A DNA stretch of 64,000 nt from Paeniglutamicibacter psychrophenolicus (GCF_030812255.1 NZ_JAUSSH010000015.1:47253-111252); one strand, 5' to 3'. Positions 1 to 9,049 are shown, counted from the first letter of the stretch. The notes: a model not told the origin generated them from the letters alone. Translations and numbers: made by a program.

Positions 1-1
1 T

Positions 2-88
2 GAAGACCACGGACTTGAATCCGAAGCCAAGGAGCTGCGCAAGCTACTTGAGCAGCAGTGGCCCGCCGTTGAGCGAGCCGGAGTCTAG
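2..88 (+). CDS. C-terminal end of probable ResB (cytochrome c biogenesis)
   Basis: The window opens inside a reading frame that runs to a TAG at 86-88 and gives a 28-residue charged tail ending ERAGV. The tail has no diagnostic motif. The assignment comes from context: the stop lies 8 nt before ccsB, and in system II cytochrome c maturation resB is normally directly upstream of ccsB/resC. ResB and CcsB together would carry heme across the membrane and attach it to apocytochromes. The start and all conserved parts lie outside the window. Confidence 0.5.
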   Translation, partial: EDHGLESEAKELRKLLEQQWPAVERAGV

Positions 89-96
89 GAGACCGA

Positions 97-1125
97 ATGG
101 AAAACAACATGCCCACGATCAACGTGGCCTTGGGTCAGTACAGCGACCTGTTCATGTTGCTTGCCGCAATTGTCTATGCATCGGCCTTCGTGGCCTTCGC
201 GTGGGATCTTGCGAAGTCAAGCAAGCTCATCCAGGAGATCGACGCCGCGACGCTTGCATCGGAAAAGAAGGTCCTCGTCGCGGCCGGCGCCGTGGGAACA
301 CCGCCCTCAAGTGGCGCGGAAGACGAGCTGGTCAACGACTCCATGAGCTACACGGCCAGCTCCGCCAAGCGCATGGCGGCCAAGATTGCTGTCTCCCTGA
401 CCTGGCTTGGCGTGCTGTTGCAGGGCTTTGCCGTGGTCGCCCGCGGCATTGCTGCCGGCCGCGTGCCGTGGGGCAACATGTACGAGTTCCTGTCCACCGG
501 TTCCTTCCTGGTGGCCCTCGTGTTCTCGCTCGTGTTGCTGAAGAAGGACCTGCGCTTCATGGGCACCTTCGTCATCGGCCTTGTCACCGTGATGCTGTGT
601 GGAGCCACCATGGGCTTCCCGACACCGGTCGCACACCTGGTGCCCGCCCTGCAGAGCTACTGGCTGATCATTCATGTGTCCATTGCCGTGCTGGCCTCGT
701 CGTTGTTCACCATCACCTTCGCGATGAACGTGCTCCAGCTGGTCCAGCACTCGCGAATGGATTCCCTGGCCGCGGGCAAGCCGGACAAGATGCCGTTCAT
801 GAGGCTGGTCCCCGGTGCCGCTCCCTTGGAAAACTTCGCCTACCGCATCAACGCGGTGGCCTTCGTGATGTGGACCTTCACCGTGATGGCCGGAGCGATC
901 TGGGCCGAAGCCGCCTGGGGCCGTTACTGGGGCTGGGACACCAAGGAAGTGTGGAGCTTCGTGATCTGGGTTGTCTACGCCGGTTACCTGCATGCCCGCG
1001 CCACCGGCGGCTGGACAGGTGCCCGCTCGGCCTGGCTGAGCATCATCGGCTACCTGTGCATCGTCTTCAACTTCACAGTCGTGAACATCTACTTCAACGG
1101 ACTGCACTCCTACGCGGGCCTGTAA
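97..1125 (+). CDS. ccsB: Cytochrome c biogenesis protein CcsB (ResC), heme-handling subunit
   Basis: A 342-residue polytopic membrane protein of the CcsA/CcsB/ResC family, which with ResB exports heme and ligates it to CXXCH motifs of c-type cytochromes outside the membrane. The hallmark tryptophan-rich heme-handling segment is visible at about residues 273-287 (WGRYWGWDTKEVWSF) between hydrophobic helices. A conserved His-containing helix (YWLIIHVSIAVLASS) lies near residue 190. Length fits actinobacterial CcsB. The ATG at 97 has a GGAG motif just upstream and follows the preceding stop by 8 nt, so it is co-transcribed with the upstream gene. A hairpin follows the stop. An actinobacterial cytochrome bc1-aa3 respiratory chain would need this function. 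Confidence 0.93.
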   Translation: MENNMPTINVALGQYSDLFMLLAAIVYASAFVAFAWDLAKSSKLIQEIDAATLASEKKVLVAAGAVGTPPSSGAEDELVNDSMSYTASSAKRMAAKIAVSLTWLGVLLQGFAVVARGIAAGRVPWGNMYEFLSTGSFLVALVFSLVLLKKDLRFMGTFVIGLVTVMLCGATMGFPTPVAHLVPALQSYWLIIHVSIAVLASSLFTITFAMNVLQLVQHSRMDSLAAGKPDKMPFMRLVPGAAPLENFAYRINAVAFVMWTFTVMAGAIWAEAAWGRYWGWDTKEVWSFVIWVVYAGYLHARATGGWTGARSAWLSIIGYLCIVFNFTVVNIYFNGLHSYAGL

Positions 1126-1144
1126 AGACCCCACGCTGCACCTG

Positions 1145-1180
1145 GTGGCCCCATTCCCGCATTTGCGGGCGCGGGGCCAC
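1145..1180 (+). terminator. Hairpin downstream of ccsB
   Basis: Nested inverted repeats: an outer 8-bp stem (gtggcccc 1145-1152 / ggggccac 1173-1180) around an inner 6-bp stem (cccgca / tgcggg, 1156-1169). It lies 20 nt after the ccsB stop and has no T-tract. Its position suggests transcription termination, but this is inferred. Confidence 0.5.
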
Positions 1181-1929
1181 TGCCGCGTTAACAGGTCCCT
1201 CGAGGGTCCGTTGGCGGCCTTGGGCCGAACGGAAACAGCCGCCTTCCGCCGGAACCGGGCGGCGAAGGCCAGACCTGTCTGCAGGGGAACGGGTGCGGCC
1301 GCATGCGTTCGGGCGGCCTTCCCGGCTAGGTCCATTCCCAGGTTGCGGTCCGCTTTGGTCTATTTGAGTGCCGGTCAGAACCACGAAGCCACCGACGATG
1401 CGGCGCCTGAGTGGACTACTTGAATTTGCCAAGCCGGGACCACGGCAGTATCTGCGAGGGGTCCAAGGCTAAACGGCCGCGGATGCCGTCCTTTCTGCCG
1501 AGTCGAACAACGGCGAGGGCTTCGACGGGCAAGGCAACGAGCATGACGGCAGTTCGGTGCGCTGGGAAGGCATTATCGTCACGTCCCCCAACTTGACCGG
1601 CGTGCCAAGGGCACACGAACCGATCTGGGACGCAGCATTGGAGGAAGCCGGCTGTTCGATATCAGTGCCCCTTGGCCCCCCTATGGCAATGACCACCTCG
1701 GAAGGAAGCCAGTTTGCCTCCGGCGTCCGTGCGAATCGCAAGAAGGCAGCGGCATTCAATGGTGATCGACCTCACAACCAAAAGTGCATGAATATCGTGC
1801 GTTTCGACTCAAATAACAGGAATGATCCATCGATTTCTGCCGAAAACTGCCGTGATTCCGATGAAACTCGCTGGATTCACCACCCGATTAGGTCGACGGG
1901 CAAAGCGCTGTTATTGTTGTATCTACCGA
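1181..1929. other. 749-nt region without a convincing gene
   Basis: Short open frames exist on both strands (for example 1469-1759 minus and 1557-1952 plus), but none shows a recognisable domain, a good ribosome binding site or the strong G/C third-position bias of the neighbouring genes. The last 200 nt before the tRNA are clearly A/T-richer, as expected for a tRNA promoter. It may hold decayed coding sequence, but I could not identify a family. Confidence 0.4.
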
Positions 1930-2003
<74 letters not shown>

Positions 2004-2538
2004 CAAAGAAAGAAGCTCTTGTCCCAGACCCGGGGCAAGGGCTTCTTGCATTTCCGGGGCAAACGGGGCCACCCGCCTGATGCCTCGGACTCCGGCGCCT
2101 GCCGAGCGAGCGCGGCCATACACTTCCGTATCCGCCTCGCGGCCCGACGGCACAGCGGAAGCCGGGATGGCGACCCCAGGAAACGGAGCGGCGCTCCGGG
2201 ACAAATCAAGAACATCTTGCTCAAAATCAATTCTCGATGTTAGGCTCGGCATTTGTCGGTCATTGACTGTGATCGACTCAATCTAGATCCCGATCCATGG
2301 AAAACGTCCTGAACTGAAGGGAAAGATCCGTGCTGAATCCGCAAATGACTCACACAAGCGCTCTTTCCCTGCGCGTATTCAATCGCCAGTGCAAGCAAGA
2401 ACCAGGCCGTCGGTTGCCCCGCGCATAGACTTCTGCACGCCAGCAGCAAGCCAAGCCCCGCAACCACACAATGGTTCGGGGTTACTTTTTTGGATCCGAT
2501 CGTTTCCCCGAACCTTTCTAGCTTTGCCGTGAATTTCC
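2004..2538. other. 535-nt spacer between tRNA-fMet and rtcB
   Basis: No frame here has family features or coding bias. The second half (about 2200-2538) is A/T-rich and likely contains the rtcB promoter. A 9-bp inverted repeat at 2473-2514 is listed separately. A small RNA is possible because rtcB loci in some bacteria carry Y-like RNAs, but no Ro60 homologue is present and no such fold was verified. Confidence 0.4.
2473..2514. promoter_or_regulatory. 9-bp perfect inverted repeat upstream of rtcB
   Basis: The arms ggttcgggg (2473-2481) and ccccgaacc (2506-2514) are perfect complements separated by 24 nt that include a run of six T. The element ends 24 nt before the rtcB start codon. It could be a 5'-UTR hairpin or a regulator binding site. 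Its role is unknown. Confidence 0.45.
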
Positions 2539-3738
2539 ATGGCAAGGAAAACAACACCAGAAAGTGAAATCGTGGAGACCATCAATAGCCGGCTCAAGAA
2601 CTGGGCTTCCATCCTGGATGAGAAAACCCGTGAGCAGGCCATCACCGCCTCGAAGATGGCATTCATCTTCCCCCACCTCGCCTTGATGCCCGATGCCCAC
2701 CTTGGCAAGGGAGCAACCGTAGGATCCGTCATCCCCACCCTGGGAGCCATCATTCCCGCGGCGGTCGGGGTGGACATCGGGTGCGGCATGATTGCCGTGA
2801 AGACCCAGTACACCGCACGCCAGCTGCCCAAGGACCGCAAGGCGCTGCGTGAGGACATCGAGCGCGCCATTCCGCTCTCGGCTGGCAAGTACAACCGAAA
2901 GGTCGTCGCCACCGCGGTGCCACGCATCGCCGAGCTCAAGGACCTCGCGCAGCGTGCAGGCTTCGATCCGGGAAACTACGCGGGAAACTGGGAACTGCAG
3001 CTGGGGTCGCTGGGCTCGGGAAACCACTTCATTGAGGTCTCACTGGACGAGGACGACAACGTGTGGCTGTTCCTGCACTCGGGCTCCCGCGGGGTCGGGA
3101 ACCGGATCGCCACCAAACACATCAAGGTGGCCCAGCAGGTTGCCAAGAAGTATTGGATCGAACTTCCCGACCCCGACCTTGCCTACTTGGTGGAGGGCAC
3201 CGAGGAGTTCGATGCATACATCCGGGAGCTGAAGTGGGCGCAGCATTTCGCCCTGCTCAACCGCGAGGAAATGATGGACCGGGTCATTCGCCAGTTCAGC
3301 GAATGGGTTGGGGGAGAAGTGCGGGAAATCGAGCGGATCAACTGCCACCACAACTTCACCGAGAAGGAAACGCACTTCGGCAAGTCGGTGTGGCTCTCGC
3401 GCAAGGGGGCCATCCGGGCCCGCGAGGGGGATCCGGGTCTGATCCCCGGGTCCATGGGCACCGCATCCTACGTGGTCGTCGGCAAGGGCAACAAAGTGGC
3501 GCTGGATTCCTCGCCGCACGGTGCCGGCCGGGAATACTCGCGATCGGCAGCCCGCAAGACCTTCAGCGTCGATCAGCTGCGGGAAGCGATGAAGGGGATC
3601 GAATACCGCGACACCGACGCCTTCATCGATGAGATCCCCGGTGCCTACAAGCCGATTGACCGGGTCATGGAGGATGCTGCCGGCCTGGTGGAGGTGAGGC
3701 ACAAGCTGCGCCAGATCATCAACGTCAAGGGGGATTAA
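2539..3738 (+). CDS. rtcB: RNA-splicing ligase RtcB
   Basis: A 399-residue RtcB, the GTP- and Mn2+-dependent ligase that joins RNA 2',3'-cyclic phosphate (or 3'-phosphate) ends to 5'-OH ends. Visible signatures are the metal-binding loop VGVDIGCGM (about residues 76-84, Cys near 82), GSGNHFIE (about 159-166), and PHGAGREYSRSAARK (about 326-340) holding the histidine that is guanylylated. Length matches the short bacterial RtcB subgroup. The ATG at 2539 has no clear Shine-Dalgarno sequence. No rtcA, rtcR, prfH or archease gene is nearby, so it appears monocistronic. Its substrate could be cleaved tRNA or rRNA. The 3' end is closed by a long hairpin shared with the convergent gene. Confidence 0.95.
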   Translation: MARKTTPESEIVETINSRLKNWASILDEKTREQAITASKMAFIFPHLALMPDAHLGKGATVGSVIPTLGAIIPAAVGVDIGCGMIAVKTQYTARQLPKDRKALREDIERAIPLSAGKYNRKVVATAVPRIAELKDLAQRAGFDPGNYAGNWELQLGSLGSGNHFIEVSLDEDDNVWLFLHSGSRGVGNRIATKHIKVAQQVAKKYWIELPDPDLAYLVEGTEEFDAYIRELKWAQHFALLNREEMMDRVIRQFSEWVGGEVREIERINCHHNFTEKETHFGKSVWLSRKGAIRAREGDPGLIPGSMGTASYVVVGKGNKVALDSSPHGAGREYSRSAARKTFSVDQLREAMKGIEYRDTDAFIDEIPGAYKPIDRVMEDAAGLVEVRHKLRQIINVKGD

Positions 3739-3741
3739 GCA

Positions 3742-3782
3742 GATGGGTGGTGGCCCAAGGAAGACTTGGTCCACCACCCATC
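3742..3782. terminator. Bidirectional terminator hairpin between rtcB and the PLDc_N gene
   Basis: A 12-bp perfect stem (gatgggtggtgg 3742-3753 / ccaccacccatc 3771-3782) continues after one mismatch into a 5-bp stem (ccaag/cttgg) closed by a 5-nt loop. It sits between two convergent stops, without a T-tract. Confidence 0.8.
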
Positions 3783-3807
3783 CGGCGTTTCGAGGTCGAG
3801 GAAGTGA

Positions 3808-4224
3808 CTACGGCGTGTGCCGCGGGGTTTCCTCGGTGGGGTTTCCGCCTTCATCCCGCGGTTTGCCCTCTTCGCGTAGCTTGCGTTCGCGGGCTTCGAG
3901 TTCGGCCTCCTTGCGGCGCAGTTCGTCCTCGCGGGCCTTGTTGCGGCGCTGCGTTTCCAGGTTGCGGAGGAATTCCGGGTCGTCGTCCGGTGCACCGGTG
4001 GCAGACCTGTTGGCCTGGGTGGGCTGCGCGTAGGTGCTGGAGGACGGGCGGCCCAACCAGAACCACAATCCTGCTCCGATCAGTGGAAGCAGGACGATTG
4101 CCGCCACCCAACCTGCCTTGGGCAGCGAACGCACATCACTCGGACGCGTACGCACGCATTCGATCAAGGCATAGATGGTTACTGCGAGTGCAACCAACGC
4201 CATAAAAATAAAGTTCCTGACCAT
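3808..4224 (-). CDS. PLDc_N domain membrane protein with charged C-terminal coiled-coil
   Basis: A 138-residue protein. Residues 1-60 form two transmembrane helices joined by a short loop (first about 5-22, second about 39-58 with LPKAGWVAAIVLLPLIGAGL and WFWLGRP), the pattern of the phospholipase D N-terminal (PLDc_N) module. That module often occurs alone in actinobacteria with no catalytic HKD motif, and none is present here. The C-terminal half is cytoplasmic, highly charged and helix-prone (repeated RxNKAREDELRRKEAELEAR-type residues, about 95-125), probably a coiled-coil. Its function is unknown. It is transcribed divergently from the DUF4229 gene. Confidence 0.75.
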   Translation of the reverse strand: MVRNFIFMALVALAVTIYALIECVRTRPSDVRSLPKAGWVAAIVLLPLIGAGLWFWLGRPSSSTYAQPTQANRSATGAPDDDPEFLRNLETQRRNKAREDELRRKEAELEARERKLREEGKPRDEGGNPTEETPRHTP

Positions 4225-4276
4225 GCCTACAGTCTAGTGAATTTATCTGTGTTCTGGCTGCGTCTAGACTGGAGGG

Positions 4277-4546
4277 GTGCAGTTCTTCAAGTACACCGTG
4301 ATCCGGTTAGCCCTTTTCTTCGTAGTTTTCCTTCCACTGGTCTTCCTTTTGCAGTGGCCGTTGTACACGGCCGGCCTCATCGCACTGGTGATCGCCTTTG
4401 CGCTGAGCTACCTGTTCCTGAACAAGATGCGCCTGGCGGCAAACGCCGATGTGCAGAAAATGTTCAACGCACGGGGACCCAAGAAGACCAGGCACGACCT
4501 GGAAGACGAGGAAGCCGAAGACCGCTTCCTTGACAACGGACAGTAA
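4277..4546 (+). CDS. DUF4229 small membrane protein
   Basis: An 89-residue protein that opens with FFKYTVIRLALF and has two transmembrane helices (about 8-26 and 30-46), followed by a charged tail rich in Asp/Glu/Lys/Arg. This is the pattern of the actinobacterial DUF4229 family, whose role is unknown. The start is a GTG at 4277 with GGAGG only 1 nt away, which is too close for an ideal Shine-Dalgarno. A possible -10 (tagact, 4264-4269) lies just upstream, so the mRNA may have a very short leader. A GTG seven codons downstream is the alternative start. Confidence 0.75.
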   Translation: MQFFKYTVIRLALFFVVFLPLVFLLQWPLYTAGLIALVIAFALSYLFLNKMRLAANADVQKMFNARGPKKTRHDLEDEEAEDRFLDNGQ

Positions 4547-4565
4547 ACTTCGCATCCATGCGGCC

Positions 4566-4611
4566 GAGGGGCTGCGCAATGTACGCAAGGGCGTGCAGGG
4601 CGCAGCCCCTC
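4566..4611. terminator. Bidirectional terminator hairpin
   Basis: A 12-bp perfect stem (gaggggctgcgc 4566-4577 / gcgcagcccctc 4600-4611) with a 22-nt loop, between the convergent DUF4229 and GntR genes. A short ctttaa follows on the plus strand. Confidence 0.75.
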
Positions 4612-4638
4612 TGGCTTTAAGCGGAGATGGGCCGTTGG

Positions 4639-5304
4639 TCAGGAACGGTGTCCCGCGTTCCCTTCGAGTTCGGCCGCCAGCAATTCCCTGGCGTGGGCCA
4701 GGTGCCCATCGAGTGCCCCGGCCGCGCCTTCCGGGTCCCCGGCCGCAATCCGTTCCAGGATGGTGGCGTGCTCGCTGGCGATCTGGGCGGAATCGAGCAA
4801 TTCCAGCGACTGCACACGAGTCATGCAGAGCCGGACTTCGCCCAGCAGCGAGCGATACATTGCGCTGGTCCGCTGGTTGCCCATCGCGTCAACCAAGGCC
4901 GTGTGGAAGTCCATGTCCGGGTCGATGATTGCCGTCGCCGCCTGCGAAAGCCGGGCCTCGATTTCGGTGTTCGCCCTGCGCGCGGCTTCCGGGACGGTGG
5001 CAGTCCTGGCCAGGCGCCGGACCACCTCGGATTCCAGGAACGCCCGCGCGAAATAGATGTCCCGGACCGATTCGGCCCCCAGTGTTTTCACCCTTGCCGT
5101 CTTGTGGGCTCCGCGCTCCAGCAGGGAATCCGCCACCAGTCGTTCGATGGCGGCCTTGGCCGTTGGGCGGGCGACGTCATAGGATGCCGCCAGCTCCGCC
5201 TCGGTCAATGGCGTTCCCTGCACGAGGTCGCCAGCGTAGATTCGTCGGCGCAGATCCCCGGCGATGGCATCAATGATGGAAAGCGCGGAGACGCGTTGGC
5301 TCAT
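4639..5304 (-). CDS. GntR-family regulator, FCD (FadR/LldR-like) subgroup
   Basis: A 221-residue DNA-binding regulator. The N-terminal winged helix occupies about residues 5-75, with the recognition region EAELAASYDVARPTAKAAIERL. The rest is the alpha-helical FCD effector domain (about 85-205), with conserved metal/ligand positions including DMDFHTALV and EHATILERIAAGD. The frame extends 26 codons further upstream, but the ATG at 5304 is preferred because it matches the family N-terminus and has AAAGGA upstream. It is divergent from the D-2-hydroxyacid dehydrogenase gene with a palindrome between them, so it probably represses that gene in response to D-lactate or a related hydroxy acid. The effector is inferred. 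Confidence 0.88.
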   Translation of the reverse strand: MSQRVSALSIIDAIAGDLRRRIYAGDLVQGTPLTEAELAASYDVARPTAKAAIERLVADSLLERGAHKTARVKTLGAESVRDIYFARAFLESEVVRRLARTATVPEAARRANTEIEARLSQAATAIIDPDMDFHTALVDAMGNQRTSAMYRSLLGEVRLCMTRVQSLELLDSAQIASEHATILERIAAGDPEGAAGALDGHLAHARELLAAELEGNAGHRS

Positions 5305-5378
5305 GAAGACGGGATCCTTTGACTGGCGGGCAACAGGGACAACAATCGTGACAGATTTTGCCGGAGAGAGCTTGATGC

Positions 5379-5392
5379 ACAAGTGTACTTGT
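5379..5392. promoter_or_regulatory. Candidate GntR operator between the regulator and the dehydrogenase
   Basis: An interrupted palindrome acaagt-gt-acttgt. It lies 75 nt upstream of the regulator start and 71 nt upstream of the dehydrogenase start, the usual place for an autoregulated GntR operator. FCD regulators commonly bind short palindromes containing GT..AC. Binding is inferred. Confidence 0.55.
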
Positions 5393-5462
5393 TAGACAAT
5401 CGTAGGGTTGGTGGCTTGGACACTCAAGACCCCTTGCACGCCCGACGGAGTATTCTCACCTG

Positions 5463-8288
5463 ATGGAACGGAAAAGCCACACCTTGATTCCCACACTGCG
5501 CAATGCGCTGGGCAACGACGACCAGCTCACCGAACGCGCCATCGACCTGCATGCCTACGCGAACGATGCCTCCCACTTCCTGCTGACACCGCAAGCCGTG
5601 GCGATCCCAAACAATGCGGCCGAGGTCGGCGCCCTGCTCAAAGCCAGTGCCGCGCTCAAGCTGCCGCTGACGTTCCGCTCGGGCGGGACCTCGCTCTCGG
5701 GGCAGGGAGTCACCGACTCGCTGCTGGTCGACGTGCGGAAGAACTTCAAGGACATCGAGGTCCTGGACAACGGCATGCGCGTGCGGGTCCAGCCCGGAGT
5801 CACGGTGCGTGCCCTGAACGCACGGCTGGCGCTCTACGGACGCAAGTTCGGTCCGGATCCAGCCTCCGAGGTGGCCTGCACCATCGGCGGCGTGGTGGCC
5901 AACAACTCCTCCGGGATGCACTGCGGAACCGTGGACAACGTATATCGCACCCTCGAATCCCTGGTCATCGTGCTCACCAGCGGAACCGTCATCGACACCG
6001 GTGCCCCCGATGCCAACGAGAAACTCCGGGCTCTTGAACCGGTTCTCTTTGATGGCCTCGAACGCCTCGCGAAGCGGGTGCGGTCCAACCCCGACTCCGT
6101 GGCGAGAATCAAGCACCAGTTCTCCATGAAGAACACCATGGGATACGGACTGAACTCGTTCCTCGACTACGAGGATCCCGCCCAGGTACTGGCCCACCTG
6201 ATCGTCGGTTCCGAGGGAACGCTCGGGTTCGTGGCCGAGGCGACGTTCAGGACCGTGCCCACCTACAGGCACGTGACCACGTCCCTGCTGGTCTTCGACG
6301 ACCTCTTTACCGCCAACGAGTCCCTCGAGGCGCTGGTGGGCTCCGGGGCCGCAACCGTGGAACTCATGGATTCGCTCTCGCTGAAGGTCGGCCAGGCGCT
6401 GCCCGGGTCACCGGCGATCGTCACCGACCTGAACGTGCAGTCGCATGCCGCGTTCCTGGTCGAATACACCGCCACGAGTGCCGGGGAACTGGCCGAACGC
6501 CAAGCCGCGGGCACGGCGCTGGCGAACTCGCTCGAGCTCAGCACCCCGGCCAGGTTCAGCCCGGACACGAAGGCCCGCGCCGAATTGTGGCAGCTGCGCA
6601 AGGGCCTCTATGCCTCCGTGGCGGGGGCCCGCACCCAGGGAACCACCGCGCTGCTGGAGGACGTGGTCGTGCCGGTTCCGGCCCTGGCCAGGACCTGCGC
6701 CGAGCTGTCGGTGCTCTTCGCGCGATACGGCTACGAAAACTCGGTCATCTTCGGCCACGCCAAGGACGGCAACGTCCACTTCATGCTCACCGACGGTTTC
6801 CACACGAAGGACCAAATCGAGCGCTACTCGGCATTCACCGAGGACATGGTCGACCTCGTGCTCGGCGAGGGCGGCTCGCTCAAGGCCGAACACGGCACCG
6901 GCCGGATGATGGCACCCTATGTGCGCCGCCAATACGGCGACGAACTCTACTCGGTCATGCGCGAGCTCAAGACCTTGCTCGACCCGGCGGGCCTGCTGAA
7001 CCCGGGGGTCATCCTTGACGAGGACCCGCAGGCACACCTGCGCCACATCAAGGTCACCCCCGCAGTGGATGAGGAGGTCGACCGGTGCGTGGCCTGCGGC
7101 TACTGCGAACCCGTCTGCCCCTCTCGGAACCTCACGCTGACCCCGCGCCAGCGCATTGTCACGCTGCGCGCCATCGAGACTGCCCGGCAGGCCGGCGACG
7201 AAAAGCTGGTGGCAGAGCTCGAGAAGGACTACACCTACGAATCGGTGGAGACCTGCGCGGTCGACGGCATGTGCCAGACCGCCTGCCCGGTGGACATCAA
7301 CACCGGCACCCTGGTGAAGAAACTGCGCGCCAAGGAGGCAGGCAGGCTCGAGGGCGCTGTTTGGGACGCCGCGGCGAAGCATTGGTCGGCCGTGACCCGG
7401 GGTGCCGGCACGGCGCTGACCATGGCCGACAAGCTCCCGGTTCCGCTGGTGCTTGGCGCCAACAGGGTTGGCCGCGCGGTGCTGGGGGACGACACGCTGC
7501 CGCTGTATTCCGCCGAGCTGCCCGCCGGCGGCACCAAGCGGGCACGCCCGGCACCGACCGGCGCACCGGTGGCGATCTACTTCCCGGCCTGCGTGAACAC
7601 CATGTTCGGGCCCGCGGACCCCGTGCAAGCCGGGATCCAGGAAAGCTTCGGCGCCCTGGCCGAACGCACGGGCCTTGAACTGCTCGTGCCCGAGGGCATC
7701 GACTCGCTGTGCTGCGGCACCCCGTGGTCATCCAAGGGGATGGAAAAGGGACATGCGTCCATGGGGGAGCGCACCGTCGCGGCACTGCGCGCCGCCAGCC
7801 GCAACGGCGAGCTTCCGATCCTCTGCGATGCCTCCTCGTGCACCGAGGGCCTGCGCCACAGCATCGAAGCCGAAGAGATCCCGGCAGGCGGCAAGCCGCT
7901 GCGGATCATCGACGTGGTGGACTACACCGCCGAACACATCCTGCCGCAGCTGCCCGAGGGGCGGAAGGTGGCCTCCCTGACGTTGCACCCGACATGTTCC
8001 TCCACGCGCATGGGGCTGAACCCGGCGCTGCACACCGTCGCCGAGGCCGTGGCCGAGACCGTGCAGGTCCCGGAGAGTTGGGGGTGCTGCGCGTTCGCCG
8101 GGGACCGCGGGATGCTGCACCCAGAGCTCACCGCCTCGGCCACCGAGGCGCAGGCCGCCGAGGTCCGTGGCTTCGGCGCGGCCGCGCATGCCTCGTGCAA
8201 CCGGACCTGCGAGCTGGGCATGACCCGGGCGACGGAACAGCCCTACGAACACGTGCTGGAATTGCTGGAGCGCGCCACCCGGCCCTAG
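5463..8288 (+). CDS. FAD/Fe-S D-2-hydroxyacid (D-lactate type) dehydrogenase, GlcD-GlcF-like fusion
   Basis: A 941-residue single-chain flavin and iron-sulfur dehydrogenase. Domains in order: FAD-binding (PCMH type, about 30-210, with FRSGGTSLSGQG near 70); FAD-oxidase C-terminal substrate domain (about 215-490, ending HGTGRMMAPYVRRQYG); a 4Fe-4S pair (CVACGYCEPVC near 541 and CAVDGMCQTACPVD near 597); and two CCG cysteine-rich modules (CCGTPWSSKG near 749, CCAFAGDRG near 875). Enzymes with this architecture oxidise D-lactate or D-2-hydroxyglutarate at the cytoplasmic face of the membrane and pass electrons to the quinone/cytochrome chain. The divergent FCD-type GntR gene favours D-lactate. 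The exact substrate cannot be read from sequence. Confidence 0.88.
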   Translation: MERKSHTLIPTLRNALGNDDQLTERAIDLHAYANDASHFLLTPQAVAIPNNAAEVGALLKASAALKLPLTFRSGGTSLSGQGVTDSLLVDVRKNFKDIEVLDNGMRVRVQPGVTVRALNARLALYGRKFGPDPASEVACTIGGVVANNSSGMHCGTVDNVYRTLESLVIVLTSGTVIDTGAPDANEKLRALEPVLFDGLERLAKRVRSNPDSVARIKHQFSMKNTMGYGLNSFLDYEDPAQVLAHLIVGSEGTLGFVAEATFRTVPTYRHVTTSLLVFDDLFTANESLEALVGSGAATVELMDSLSLKVGQALPGSPAIVTDLNVQSHAAFLVEYTATSAGELAERQAAGTALANSLELSTPARFSPDTKARAELWQLRKGLYASVAGARTQGTTALLEDVVVPVPALARTCAELSVLFARYGYENSVIFGHAKDGNVHFMLTDGFHTKDQIERYSAFTEDMVDLVLGEGGSLKAEHGTGRMMAPYVRRQYGDELYSVMRELKTLLDPAGLLNPGVILDEDPQAHLRHIKVTPAVDEEVDRCVACGYCEPVCPSRNLTLTPRQRIVTLRAIETARQAGDEKLVAELEKDYTYESVETCAVDGMCQTACPVDINTGTLVKKLRAKEAGRLEGAVWDAAAKHWSAVTRGAGTALTMADKLPVPLVLGANRVGRAVLGDDTLPLYSAELPAGGTKRARPAPTGAPVAIYFPACVNTMFGPADPVQAGIQESFGALAERTGLELLVPEGIDSLCCGTPWSSKGMEKGHASMGERTVAALRAASRNGELPILCDASSCTEGLRHSIEAEEIPAGGKPLRIIDVVDYTAEHILPQLPEGRKVASLTLHPTCSSTRMGLNPALHTVAEAVAETVQVPESWGCCAFAGDRGMLHPELTASATEAQAAEVRGFGAAAHASCNRTCELGMTRATEQPYEHVLELLERATRP

Positions 8289-8507
8289 TGCGGTTCCGAC
8301 ACGGCGTCCGGTCCACCGGCGTCGAGCCGAATGGGGAGAACCGCGCCGGACCCGTCAGCGCCATGGCCAAGCATGCTTCTGCGGTTGCCCGGCCCCGTTG
8401 CCATGCTCCGGAGACAAGCGAGGATAGTGAGGCCAACGCCAGGCGGGAAGCCCCGCGACACCGGCGCGGGTACTGCGCCCCCGGGTATTTCGAAGGGCAG
8501 GACCTTG

Positions 8508-8974
8508 ATGGACACCGGGCAACGAGGGCACCGGGAAACCTCGGCGGCGCGCGCCCTCGACGGGTTCGCGATCGTCAAGGGCTGGCTCACGACGCTCGGG
8601 TTGTGGCTGGGCATCACGCTCGTGCTCGCGGTGTTTGCCGAGGCGGGATGGGTGGAAGAGTCCCCGCCGCCTACGACGGCCACTTTTGGGAGGGGTCGAT
8701 TTTTGCCGGCATCAGTATCCTCGTGCCGAAATTCGTCGGGCTTCCACTGGTCTTGCTGCTGGACCTGGTCCTGCGCAGGGTGCAAGTGCCATGGGTGCAC
8801 GTCGTGGCATTCCTGGTTGTCTTCGGGCTGCTTCCGGGCATCGGGCTGTGGTCTGCCGTGGGATCGATGGCGCTGTTCTGGTTCTGCACACTGCTGGGCG
8901 CCTGTGCGGCAGCGGGCCGTGCCTTGGCCTTCAGGCCGCGTGGAAGATACCGCCGGCCAACGACCCGGGAGTGA
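8508..8974 (+). pseudogene. Frameshifted small membrane protein
   Basis: The ATG at 8508 (with aagggcagg upstream) opens a frame with strong coding bias and one hydrophobic helix (LTTLGLWLGITLVLAVFAEA). Near 8650-8665 the bias and hydrophobic pattern move to another frame, which continues with AAYDGHFWEGSIFAGIS, three more hydrophobic segments and a basic tail ending at 8974. Joined, the parts make a protein of about 155 residues with four helices. This is either a true frameshift or a sequencing error near tccccgccgcc. A downstream ATG at 8648 in the second frame could still give a 108-residue protein. The family was not recognised. Confidence 0.6.
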
Positions 8975-9049
8975 AGGCCAAAGGCCGGCCAAGGCCAAAC
9001 CACGCGTTCGAAGTCACGGTTGAGGCCCGGGTGAAGCACCCTCGGGTTG

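Noticed and set aside
1469..1759. A 96-residue minus-strand frame in the ccsB-tRNA spacer
   Set aside because: It has no recognisable domain, no clear ribosome site, and no strong third-position bias. It could be a remnant, but cannot be supported as a gene.
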